A stretch of DNA of 64,000 nt, from NCBI RefSeq assembly GCF_004216555.1, contig NZ_SGWQ01000018.1, positions 1-64,000 on the forward strand, given 5' to 3'. The notes beneath the pieces were generated by a model. That model worked only from the letters and a program-made list of their open reading frames with translations, was not told where the DNA came from and searched no databases. The DNA comes from Herbihabitans rhizosphaerae (GTDB taxonomy: Bacteria > Actinomycetota > Actinomycetes > Mycobacteriales > Pseudonocardiaceae). Made by a program: the position numbers and the translations under genes. Of this stretch, positions 55,266-64,000 are shown piece after piece (position 1 is the stretch's first letter; each line of letters begins with the position of its first letter).

Positions 55266-56182
55266 TCGCGCCCCAGGTCGCGGTGGACCACCTTCACCGA
55301 CATACCGTCCTCTGTGGACAGTCGACGGGCCAGCTCCTCGGAGATCGCGACACTGCGGTGCTTGCCGCCGGTGCAGCCGACGGCCAGCGTCAGGTACCGC
55401 TTGCCCTCGCGGCGGTAACCGGCGCCGATCAATTTCAGCAGATCGTGGTACCTGTCCAGGAACTCCTCGGCACCCTCCTGGGTGAGCACGTAGTTGCGCA
55501 CGTCACTGTCCATCCCGGACTGATCGCGCAACTCCGGGATCCAGAACGGGTTCGGCAGGAACCGCACGTCCATCACGAGGTCGGAGTCCATCGGCAGGCC
55601 GTACTTGTAGCCGAACGACAGCACGGTCACCCGAGTGCGCGTCTCCGACTCCGAGCCGAACGCGTGCTCGATCTTGGCCCGCAACTGGTGCACGGACAGC
55701 GCCGTGGTGTCCAGCACCAGGTCGGCCTCGTCGCGCAGCGGCGCGAGCAGGTCCCGCTCGGCCTTGATCCCGTCGATCAGCCTGCCGTCGCCCTGCATCG
55801 GGTGACCGCGCCGGACGTGCTCGAACCGGCGGATCAGCACGTCGTCGGTCGCCTCCAGGAACAGCACCTTCGGCTTGTACCCGCGCGCGTCCAGGTCCTT
55901 GATGATCGACGCCAGGTCCTCGGTGAACGCCCGGGATCGCACGTCCATCACGACGGCGACCTTCGTGATCGCGCCGCGGGCCTGCGCGCCGAGCTCCACC
56001 ATGGTGGAGATCAGCTCCGGCGGCAGGTTGTCCACCACGAACCAGCCGAGGTCCTCGAGGCACTTGGCGGCCGTGCTGCGGCCGGCTCCGGACAGCCCGG
56101 ACACCACCGCCACATCGACGCCCCGCGCGCCGGATCCCTTGCCGCCCTTGGTGTCCGCACTGTCCTGAGTGGACTCTGTCAC
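55262..56182 (-). CDS. rapZ: RapZ-like nucleotide-binding protein
   Basis: A 306-residue P-loop protein. Walker A reads [19 protein letters not shown] (residues ~29-47), followed by [10 protein letters not shown]. The C-terminal domain carries [20 protein letters not shown], which in E. coli RapZ takes part in RNA and metabolite binding. In actinobacteria the role is not well defined. GTG 56182 overlaps the uvrC stop, and its stop overlaps yvcK, so the trio is strictly coupled. Confidence 0.95.
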   Translation of the reverse strand: MTESTQDSADTKGGKGSGARGVDVAVVSGLSGAGRSTAAKCLEDLGWFVVDNLPPELISTMVELGAQARGAITKVAVVMDVRSRAFTEDLASIIKDLDARGYKPKVLFLEATDDVLIRRFEHVRRGHPMQGDGRLIDGIKAERDLLAPLRDEADLVLDTTALSVHQLRAKIEHAFGSESETRTRVTVLSFGYKYGLPMDSDLVMDVRFLPNPFWIPELRDQSGMDSDVRNYVLTQEGAEEFLDRYHDLLKLIGAGYRREGKRYLTLAVGCTGGKHRSVAISEELARRLSTEDGMSVKVVHRDLGRE

Positions 56183-58134
56183 TGTCTTCCCTCATCTGTG
56201 TTTGTGTCGCCGGCGAGTGCGGCGTGCACGACCTCCGCGGTGCGCCTGCCGAACCCGGGCACCCCGCTGATCTCCTCGATGCTCGCCGACCTGAGCTTTT
56301 TCAGCGAGCCGAAATGCTTGATCAACGCCGTCTTGCGGGTCTGGCCGAGACCGGGGATCTCGTCCAGCGCCGACTTGCGCATCCGCTGCGACCGCGCCGA
56401 CCGGTGGAACGTGATCGCGAACCGGTGTGCCTCGTCCCGGACCCGCTGCAGAAGGTACAGCGCCTCGCTCGTACGCGGCAGGATGACCGGCTCCGGCTCG
56501 GCGGGCAGCCACACCTCCTCCAGCCGCTTGGCGAGGCCGATCACCGCGACATCGGTGATCCCCAGGTCGGCCAGCACGTCGGCGGCCGCGTTGGCTTGCG
56601 GGCCGGCACCGTCCACCACGAGCAGGTTCGGCGGGTAGGCGAACTTCCTCGGCCGGCCGGTCTCCGGATCGATGCCGGCCTTGGGCTCGTCGGTCGACTC
56701 CTCGAGATAGCGCTGGAAACGGCGGCGCACCACCTCGGCGATCGCCGCGACGTCACCCTCACTCGCCGCCTGGCGGACCTTGAAGCGCCGGTACTCCGAC
56801 TTGCGCGCGAGCCCGTCCTCGAACACCACCAGCGAGGCCACCACGTCGCTGCCCTGGATGTGGCTGACGTCGATGCACTCGATCCGCAGCGGCGCGGTGT
56901 CCAGCGCGAGCCCGTCCTGCAGCTCCTGCAGCGCCGCCGACCGTGCCGTGAGATCGCCGGCGCGCCGCAGCTTGTGCTGGGCGAACGCCTCCTTGGCGTT
57001 GCGCTCCACGGTCTCCATCAACGCGCGCTTGTCGCCGCGCTGCGGAATCCGGACCCGCACCTTCGCGCCGCGCAGTCCGCAGAGCCACTCGGTCACCGCG
57101 TCGCAATCCTCGGGCAGCTCGGGCACCAGCACCTCGCGCGGCACCGGGCTGCTGGCACCCGCGTCGGCAGCCCCGGCGAGGTCGGCCTGGTCGCCGTAGA
57201 ACTGTGACAGGAACTGTGTCACCAGCGTGGACAGCGCGGCGCCCGCGTCCGCCTCAACCACCCGGTCGATCACCCAACCGCGCTGACCGCGCACCCGCCC
57301 GCCGCGCACGTGGAACACCTGGACGGCGGCTTCCAACTCGTCGTAGGCGAAGGCCACCACGTCCGCGTCGGTGCCGTCGCCCAGCACCACGGCCTGCTTC
57401 TCCATCGCACGGCGCAGCGCCGACAGATCGTCGCGCAGCCGAGCCGCCCGCTCGAACTCCAACTCCTCGGCGGACCGGGTCATCTCCTTCTCGAGCCGGC
57501 GCATCATCTTCTCGGTGCGCCCGGCGAGAAAATCACAGAAGTCGCTGACGATTTCGTAATGCTCGTCCTCGGTGACCCGACCGACGCACGGCGCCGAGCA
57601 CTTGCCGATGTAGCCCAGCAGGCACGGGCGGCCGATCTGCCCGTGCCGCTTGAACACGCCGGCCGAGCAGGTGCGCGCGGGGAACACCCGCAGCAGTAGG
57701 TCGAGCGTCTCGCGGATGGCCCACGCGTGCGCGTACGGACCGAAGTAGCGCACACCCTTGCGGCGCGGACCGCGGTACACGTGCAGGCGCGGGAACTCCT
57801 CCTGCATGGTCACCGCGAGCACCGGGTAGGACTTGTCGTCCCGGTAGCGCACGTTGAACCGAGGGTCGAACTCCTTGATCCAGTTGTATTCCAGCTGGAG
57901 CGCCTCGACCTCGGTGGACACCACGGTCCACTCGACCGACGCCGCGCTGGTGACCATCTGAGCGGTGCGCGCGTGCAGGGCGGTCACGTCGGCGAAGTAG
58001 GAGTTCAGCCGGCTGCGCAGGCTCTTCGCCTTGCCGACGTAGATCACTTTGCCGTGCGTGTCACGGAACTTGTAGACACCTGGCGCCTCGGGAATGGTGC
58101 CTGGCGCCGGGCGGTAGGTGGACGGGTCGGCCAC
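56179..58134 (-). CDS. uvrC: Excinuclease ABC subunit C
   Basis: Makes the two incisions flanking a lesion in nucleotide excision repair. The 651-residue product has an N-terminal GIY-YIG nuclease domain ([19 protein letters not shown]), a UVR motif near residue 210 ([18 protein letters not shown]), the RNase H-like domain with [13 protein letters not shown], and C-terminal helix-hairpin-helix repeats ([20 protein letters not shown]). GTG 58134 gives [12 protein letters not shown] 58143 is an alternative three residues upstream. Heads the uvrC-rapZ-yvcK-whiA series. Confidence 0.96.
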   Translation of the reverse strand: MADPSTYRPAPGTIPEAPGVYKFRDTHGKVIYVGKAKSLRSRLNSYFADVTALHARTAQMVTSAASVEWTVVSTEVEALQLEYNWIKEFDPRFNVRYRDDKSYPVLAVTMQEEFPRLHVYRGPRRKGVRYFGPYAHAWAIRETLDLLLRVFPARTCSAGVFKRHGQIGRPCLLGYIGKCSAPCVGRVTEDEHYEIVSDFCDFLAGRTEKMMRRLEKEMTRSAEELEFERAARLRDDLSALRRAMEKQAVVLGDGTDADVVAFAYDELEAAVQVFHVRGGRVRGQRGWVIDRVVEADAGAALSTLVTQFLSQFYGDQADLAGAADAGASSPVPREVLVPELPEDCDAVTEWLCGLRGAKVRVRIPQRGDKRALMETVERNAKEAFAQHKLRRAGDLTARSAALQELQDGLALDTAPLRIECIDVSHIQGSDVVASLVVFEDGLARKSEYRRFKVRQAASEGDVAAIAEVVRRRFQRYLEESTDEPKAGIDPETGRPRKFAYPPNLLVVDGAGPQANAAADVLADLGITDVAVIGLAKRLEEVWLPAEPEPVILPRTSEALYLLQRVRDEAHRFAITFHRSARSQRMRKSALDEIPGLGQTRKTALIKHFGSLKKLRSASIEEISGVPGFGRRTAEVVHAALAGDTNTDEGRQ

Positions 58135-58266
58135 GACGTCCACCCTACGTGCGCGCCCCGACGGTTCCCCGTTCGGGAACAACCGCGCGCCGCCGGAGGG
58201 CATACTGTCCGGCGCGGAGCGGCCCCGCCCCGACGTGGGGAGAGCCGTGGGGAGAGAGGAGCCCGG

Positions 58267-58689
58267 GTGACGCCCGAGCAGTGGCTCTCGGACTTCGAGG
58301 CCAAGATCGCCGACGTCGAGGCGAAGGCGGCACGGTTCGAGGAGAGCATGACCGGCGCCGGCACGACCGAGGCGTCCGCGGACGGGTCGGTGACCGTCAC
58401 CGTGCAGCCGAACGGCGCGCTGTCCGAGCTGCGCATCACCGACGCGGCGATGCGCCAGTCCGGCGACGCGCTGGCCGAGCGGATCATGGAGCTGACCCGG
58501 TCGGCGCGGCGCACGGCCGCCGCCAAGATCGTGTCGTCGGAGGACACCGCGACGCGAGCGCTGAACGCGATCGCGAACCCGGAGCCCGCCGCCGAGCCGC
58601 CCGCACCGCCGCCACCGCCTCGGCGCCGGCGTGAGTACGAGGAGAGCGTCGAGGCGCAGACCACGGTCACCAACGAGGACGCCTGGTGA
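58267..58689 (+). CDS. YbaB/EbfC-family DNA-binding-like protein
   Basis: A 140-residue protein. Residues 1-90 match the YbaB/EbfC pattern: an alpha-helical start ([18 protein letters not shown]), strands [17 protein letters not shown] and a long C-terminal helix [20 protein letters not shown] disordered, proline-rich tail ([13 protein letters not shown]) ends in acidic residues. Paralogues of this type in actinobacteria are often linked to secretion loci. GTG 58267 has AGAGGAG upstream. Its stop overlaps the ADP-ribosylglycohydrolase start in GTGA, tying the two functionally. Confidence 0.8.
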   Translation: MTPEQWLSDFEAKIADVEAKAARFEESMTGAGTTEASADGSVTVTVQPNGALSELRITDAAMRQSGDALAERIMELTRSARRTAAAKIVSSEDTATRALNAIANPEPAAEPPAPPPPPRRRREYEESVEAQTTVTNEDAW

Positions 58690-59771
58690 GATTCGGTGAC
58701 CGCGTGCTCGGTTCGATGCTGGCCGGCGCGGTCGGTGACGCGCTGGGCGCGCCGATCGAGTTCCTGCTGATCGACTCGATCAGGCGAGACCACGGGCCGG
58801 ACGGGCTGACCGACCTCTCCGAGGAGTACGGCGGACGCGGCACGATCACCGACGACACGCAGATGACGCTGTTCACGCTGGAGGCTTTGATCCGGCTGAG
58901 CGCGGCGCAGCGGCTGGGCAGCGGGCTGGCGTTCGTGCCGGCCATGCAGCACGCGTACCAGCGCTGGTATCACACGCAGGGTCCGCCGTGGGAGCGCGCC
59001 GGCGGCGTGTTCGCGACCGGGCCGCGGCCGGACGGCTGGCTGATCACCAACCGCGGCCTGTTCAGTGCGCGCTCCCCCGGCGCGACCGTGATGACCGCGC
59101 TGAAGGGGTTCGCGGCCGGCACGCCGAGCGGCACGCCGCGGCACCGGCTCAACGATTCGAAAGGGTGCGGCGCGGTGATGCGCGCGGCACCGATCGCCTT
59201 GTGCTCCAACGATTCCGCGGTGGTCTTCGACCTGGCCGTCGACTCCGGAGCGCTCACCCACAGCCATCCGAGCGGCTACCTGTCGGCCGGCGCGTTCGCG
59301 GTGATCATGCGGTGCCTGTACGACGGCGGCGAGCTGCGCGACGCGGTGGCCGAGGCGCGCGGGCAGCTCACCCGGTGGCCGGACCACGAGGAGACCGACG
59401 CCGCGTTGGTCGCCGCGTTGAAAGTGGCCGACCGCGGCCGGCCGACCCCCGAGGTGTTGAACGAGAAGGTCGGGCGCGGCTGGGTCGGCGAGGAGGCGCT
59501 CGCCGTCGCGGTGTGCGCCGCACTGGTCGCGGAGGACCTGCGCGACGGGCTGCTGCTGTCGGTCAACCATTCCGGTGACAGCGACTCCACCGGGGCGGTC
59601 TGCGGCAACCTTCTCGGCGCGATCCACGGACCGGACGCGATCCCACCGGCGTGGCTGGCCGAGCTCGAACTGCGCGACGTGACCGAGCGGATCACCCTCG
59701 ACGCGCTCGCCGAGCTCAGCACCAACCCGCCGTCCACAGTGGACTGGTACGACCGCTACCCGCCGACCTGA
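58686..59771 (+). CDS. ADP-ribosylglycohydrolase (DraG family)
   Basis: A 361-residue metal-dependent ADP-ribosylglycohydrolase that removes ADP-ribose from modified targets. Metal-binding motifs are present: [20 protein letters not shown] near residue 58, and the C-terminal [18 protein letters not shown]. The substrate is unknown; there is no nearby ADP-ribosyltransferase or nitrogenase gene. GTG at 58686 overlaps the YbaB-like gene stop. The iterated 13-bp palindrome occurs near its end (59732-59744, read as STVD). Confidence 0.92.
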   Translation: MRFGDRVLGSMLAGAVGDALGAPIEFLLIDSIRRDHGPDGLTDLSEEYGGRGTITDDTQMTLFTLEALIRLSAAQRLGSGLAFVPAMQHAYQRWYHTQGPPWERAGGVFATGPRPDGWLITNRGLFSARSPGATVMTALKGFAAGTPSGTPRHRLNDSKGCGAVMRAAPIALCSNDSAVVFDLAVDSGALTHSHPSGYLSAGAFAVIMRCLYDGGELRDAVAEARGQLTRWPDHEETDAALVAALKVADRGRPTPEVLNEKVGRGWVGEEALAVAVCAALVAEDLRDGLLLSVNHSGDSDSTGAVCGNLLGAIHGPDAIPPAWLAELELRDVTERITLDALAELSTNPPSTVDWYDRYPPT

Positions 59772-59781
59772 CGCTCGACGG

Positions 59782-59803
59782 ACTTTAGCCCGCTAAAGTA
59801 CGC
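59782..59803 (+). repeat. 22-bp repeat copy 1 with internal palindrome
   Basis: A 22-bp element beginning ACTTTAGC, with internal perfect arms ACTTTAGC and GCTAAAGT around CC (59782-59799), then ACGC. It has 20 of 22 identities to the copy at 59970-59991. It lies 10 bp after the ADP-ribosylglycohydrolase stop. Confidence 0.8.
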
Positions 59804-59969
59804 CACGTGCGCTACGCACAGTGAATGTCACGCGATCGCGCGCCAGCGCTCAATTGCGGCGATATCCCCTGCGGCACAACAGCTTTTGCCTCGTGAGCCA
59901 CCTCTTCGGCGACTACGGTACGCTACCATTTGTGCACATCTTGACAGTCGCCGCGATTTGTGCATGCGT

Positions 59970-59991
59970 ACTTTATCCCGCAAAAGTACGC
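59970..59991 (+). repeat. 22-bp repeat copy 2
   Basis: Same element with two changes (positions 7 and 13 of the repeat), 188 bp from copy 1 and 2 bp before the Rieske gene stop. ATTTGTGCA also occurs twice between the copies (59928 and 59956). The enclosed 160-bp region is AT-rich for this chromosome and holds no convincing gene. Confidence 0.8.
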
Positions 59992-59992
59992 G

Positions 59993-60475
59993 TCAAGCGA
60001 GCACGACGTTCTGGCCGTCGACCTTCACGGCGACCTCGCGCAGCGGACGGGTGGCCGGCCCCTTGCGGGTGGCGCCGGTCTTGCCGTCGAACTGGCTGCC
60101 GTGCTGCGGGCAGGTGATCACGCCGTTCGACGGCGGGTTGACCGGCACGCCCTGGTGCGTGCACTTCGGGTCGAACGCCTTCACCTCGTTCGCGCTGGGC
60201 CGCACGAGCAGCAGCTGAGTGCCGTCGGACTGGTCGACCAGCCTGCCGCCGCCCTCCGGGATCGCGGCGAGCGGCGAGAGCACGCCTGCCGTGCCACCGC
60301 CGGTCGGCGAGCCTCCCCCGGTCGGGCTGGGCGTGTTGCCGCCGGACGGCGTGCTGTTGTCGCTGCAGGCGGCGAGCGCACCTGGTGCGATCAGCGCGAC
60401 GGCGAGACCGCACAGGACGTCACGGCGCGGGCGGTTCGTGGTGGTGGGTTCGCCAGTGGTGGGTTTGGCAGGCAA
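59993..60475 (-). CDS. Rieske [2Fe-2S] protein, Tat signal and lipobox
   Basis: A 160-residue exported ferredoxin-like protein. RPRRDVLCGLAVALIAPGA is a twin-arginine signal and LAAC a lipobox, so it is probably a folded lipoprotein on the outer face of the membrane. After a Gly/Ser/Pro-rich linker (residues ~40-65) come the Rieske motifs CTHQG and CPQHGSQFDG, giving Cys/His ligands for the cluster. It resembles stand-alone Rieske proteins of unknown partners rather than the bc1 subunit. The TTG start at 60475 is the first in-frame start before the signal. Confidence 0.88.
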   Translation of the reverse strand: MPAKPTTGEPTTTNRPRRDVLCGLAVALIAPGALAACSDNSTPSGGNTPSPTGGGSPTGGGTAGVLSPLAAIPEGGGRLVDQSDGTQLLLVRPSANEVKAFDPKCTHQGVPVNPPSNGVITCPQHGSQFDGKTGATRKGPATRPLREVAVKVDGQNVVLA

Positions 60476-60544
60476 AACGGGCCTCCGCGATGGGTCACGT
60501 TCGGGTGGTTACACCCTGCACTACGTGTCCGAGGCCCGCAGGGT

Positions 60545-62703
<2,159 letters not shown>

Positions 62704-62707
<4 letters not shown>

Positions 62708-63327
62708 CGGGCCTCCTCCACGCCACCATTGTCGCGCGTTCCCGTGAGGGTGAGCCGCTCGACGTACTTGGCGATCACGTCCACCTCGATGTTGACAACA
62801 TCACCCGGTTGGCGCACCCCGAGCGTCGTGAGATCGAGCGTGGTCGGAATCAAACTGACGGCGAACCCGTCGTCGTCCACCGACACCACGGTCAGCGACA
62901 CGCCGTCCACCGCGATCGAGCCCTTCTCCGCGACGTACCGGGACAGCTCTGGCGGTAGCGCGATCTGCACGACCTCCCAGTGGGCGGACGGCTCGCGGGA
63001 CCGGATCACCCCGGTGCCGTCGACGTGGCCCTGCACGATGTGCCCGCCGAGCCGGTCGCCCACCGCCGCGGCACGCTCCAGGTTCACCGGGTCGCCCTGA
63101 CCGAGCTTGCCGAGGCCGCTGCGCTTGAGGGTCTCCGCCATGACGTCCGCGGTGAACGCGCCGTCCACGACGTCCACCACGGTCAGGCACACCCCGTTGA
63201 CCGCGATCGAGTCGCCGTGCTTGGCGTCCTCGGTGACCAGCGGCCCGCGCACGGTGAACCGCGCGGCGTCGGTCAGCGGCTCGACGGCCACCACCTCGCC
63301 GCGCTCCTCCACGATTCCGGTGAACAC
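62704..63327 (-). CDS. ribE: Riboflavin synthase, alpha subunit
   Basis: Dismutates two molecules of dimethyl-ribityllumazine to riboflavin. The 207-residue product contains the two tandem lumazine-binding repeats, opening [12 protein letters not shown] and, in the second half, [12 protein letters not shown]. The GTG start directly abuts the ribD stop. The C-terminus is ordinary. Named ribE here for riboflavin synthase; some nomenclatures use ribC. Confidence 0.95.
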
Positions 63328-64000
63328 TCACGCCTCCCGAGGTGCTGTGCTTGTGCCTCCAGTGCCGGCGGGCACGGCTGAGATCCGCACGTCCGATCCG
63401 CTCATCGTGACCTCTTCGACGTCCAGACTCAGCGCCTGTGTGATCGAGGACATTCCCGTGTCCACCAGTGGCGACGATCCGTCACCGAGCAGCTTCGGCG
63501 CGATGTAGGCGAGCACCCGGTGCACCGCCCCCGCGCGCACGAACGCACCGGCCAGCCGCGGACCGCCCTCCAGCAGCACGTCGACCACACCGCACTTGCC
63601 GAGTTCGTCGAGCACCTCGTCAGGATCGTTGGTGCGCAGGTGCAGTGTTTCGGCGTCGGTGTCCAGCACCCGCGCGCCGGGCGGGATCTCGCCGCGCCCC
63701 ACGATTACCCGCAGCGGCTGACGGTCGGCGAGCGATCCGTCCGCCGCCCGCGCGGTCAGCTGGGGGTCGTCGGTGGCCACCGTGCCGAGCCCGACCATGA
63801 TCGCGTCCATGTGCCGGCGCAGCTCGTGCACCTCGGCGCGGGACTCCTCGCCACTGATCCACCGGCTGGTGCCGTCCGCCGCGGCCACCCGTCCGTCCAC
63901 TGTGGACGCGAACTTCCAGGTGACGTGCGGCCGGCCGGTGCGCATGGAGTGCAGCCACGCCCGCAGCGGACCGCGCTTCGCTTGTGTCGCAAGCAATCCC
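63328..64000 (-). CDS. ribD: RibD, riboflavin deaminase/reductase (N-terminus off the window)
   Basis: C-terminal reductase domain of the bifunctional deaminase-reductase that makes the ribityl-aminouracil phosphate. Visible residues include VTWKFASTVDGRVAAADG, SRWISGEESRAEVHELRR, and LLEGGPRLAGAFV in the NADPH-binding end. The deaminase zinc motif lies beyond base 64000, so this is a window truncation, not a broken gene. It is the first visible gene of ribD-ribE-ribBA-ribH. A 13-bp palindrome copy is at 63895-63907. Confidence 0.93.
   Translation of the reverse strand, partial: GLLATQAKRGPLRAWLHSMRTGRPHVTWKFASTVDGRVAAADGTSRWISGEESRAEVHELRRHMDAIMVGLGTVATDDPQLTARAADGSLADRQPLRVIVGRGEIPPGARVLDTDAETLHLRTNDPDEVLDELGKCGVVDVLLEGGPRLAGAFVRAGAVHRVLAYIAPKLLGDGSSPLVDTGMSSITQALSLDVEEVTMSGSDVRISAVPAGTGGTSTAPREA

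Noticed and set aside
59821-60117. A 98-residue plus-strand frame across the noncoding stretch into the Rieske gene
   Set aside because: It overlaps the Rieske gene antisense, has no domain and no ribosome-binding site; the repeats explain the region better.

Overview
The window is high-GC (about 70%) actinobacterial chromosome. Lineage markers are rbpA, whiA, opcA beside zwf, the uvrC-rapZ-yvcK-whiA and gap-pgk-tpiA blocks, frequent GTG/TTG starts and many 1-4 nt gene overlaps. A Pseudonocardiales-type filamentous actinomycete fits best, but that placement is inference from gene content only. I see no prophage, insertion sequence, CRISPR array or tRNA; the window is mostly core chromosome with small accessory insertions.

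Layout. 1-446: leader and promoter of an rRNA operon that runs leftward off the window. 447-6764 (minus): tyrS, a small membrane protein, a HEAT-repeat protein with a ParB-like DGHHK motif, a 3-methyladenine DNA glycosylase coupled to a Tat-exported flavoprotein, and a glyoxalase-like protein. 6931-15452 (minus): a complete arginine operon argC-J-B-D-F-R-G-H, tightly overlapped, with an ARG box over an apparently leaderless argC promoter. 15510-26427: accessory genes, including a lipoprotein/hydrolase/excisionase-type regulator operon, an internally deleted HIT protein, a phosphotransferase, an acetyltransferase, a secreted tripeptidyl-aminopeptidase-type hydrolase, AlkD, a quinone oxidoreductase, and an unrecognised trio (two-TM protein, cupin-like protein, HD protein). 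26436-37401: ctaB diverging from tkt-tal-pgi-zwf-opcA-pgl, the transketolase/oxidative pentose phosphate operon, followed by a membrane protein and a metallo-beta-lactamase-fold hydrolase. 37398-42847: a WYL regulator with a perfect 13-bp inverted-repeat operator, an orphan HicB, a tandem-domain glycerophosphodiesterase and an orphan sensor kinase. 42915-58134 (mainly minus): uvrC-rapZ-yvcK-whiA, then gap-pgk-tpiA, then secG-rbpA, interrupted by two accessory blocks carrying a GH18 chitinase and a GH16 glucanase, each preceded by a DasR-type (dre) palindrome. 58267-59771: YbaB-like protein coupled to an ADP-ribosylglycohydrolase. 59993-64000 (minus): Rieske lipoprotein and the riboflavin operon ribD-ribE-ribBA-ribH plus a PH-domain-type membrane protein, with ribD running off the right edge.

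The genes combine central carbon flow (lower glycolysis and pentose phosphate pathway), arginine and riboflavin synthesis, and secreted polymer degradation under what looks like aminosugar-responsive control. The most unusual genome-scale signal is a 13-bp palindrome, GTCCACAGTGGAC, that recurs ten times, always inside genes and in more than one reading frame.
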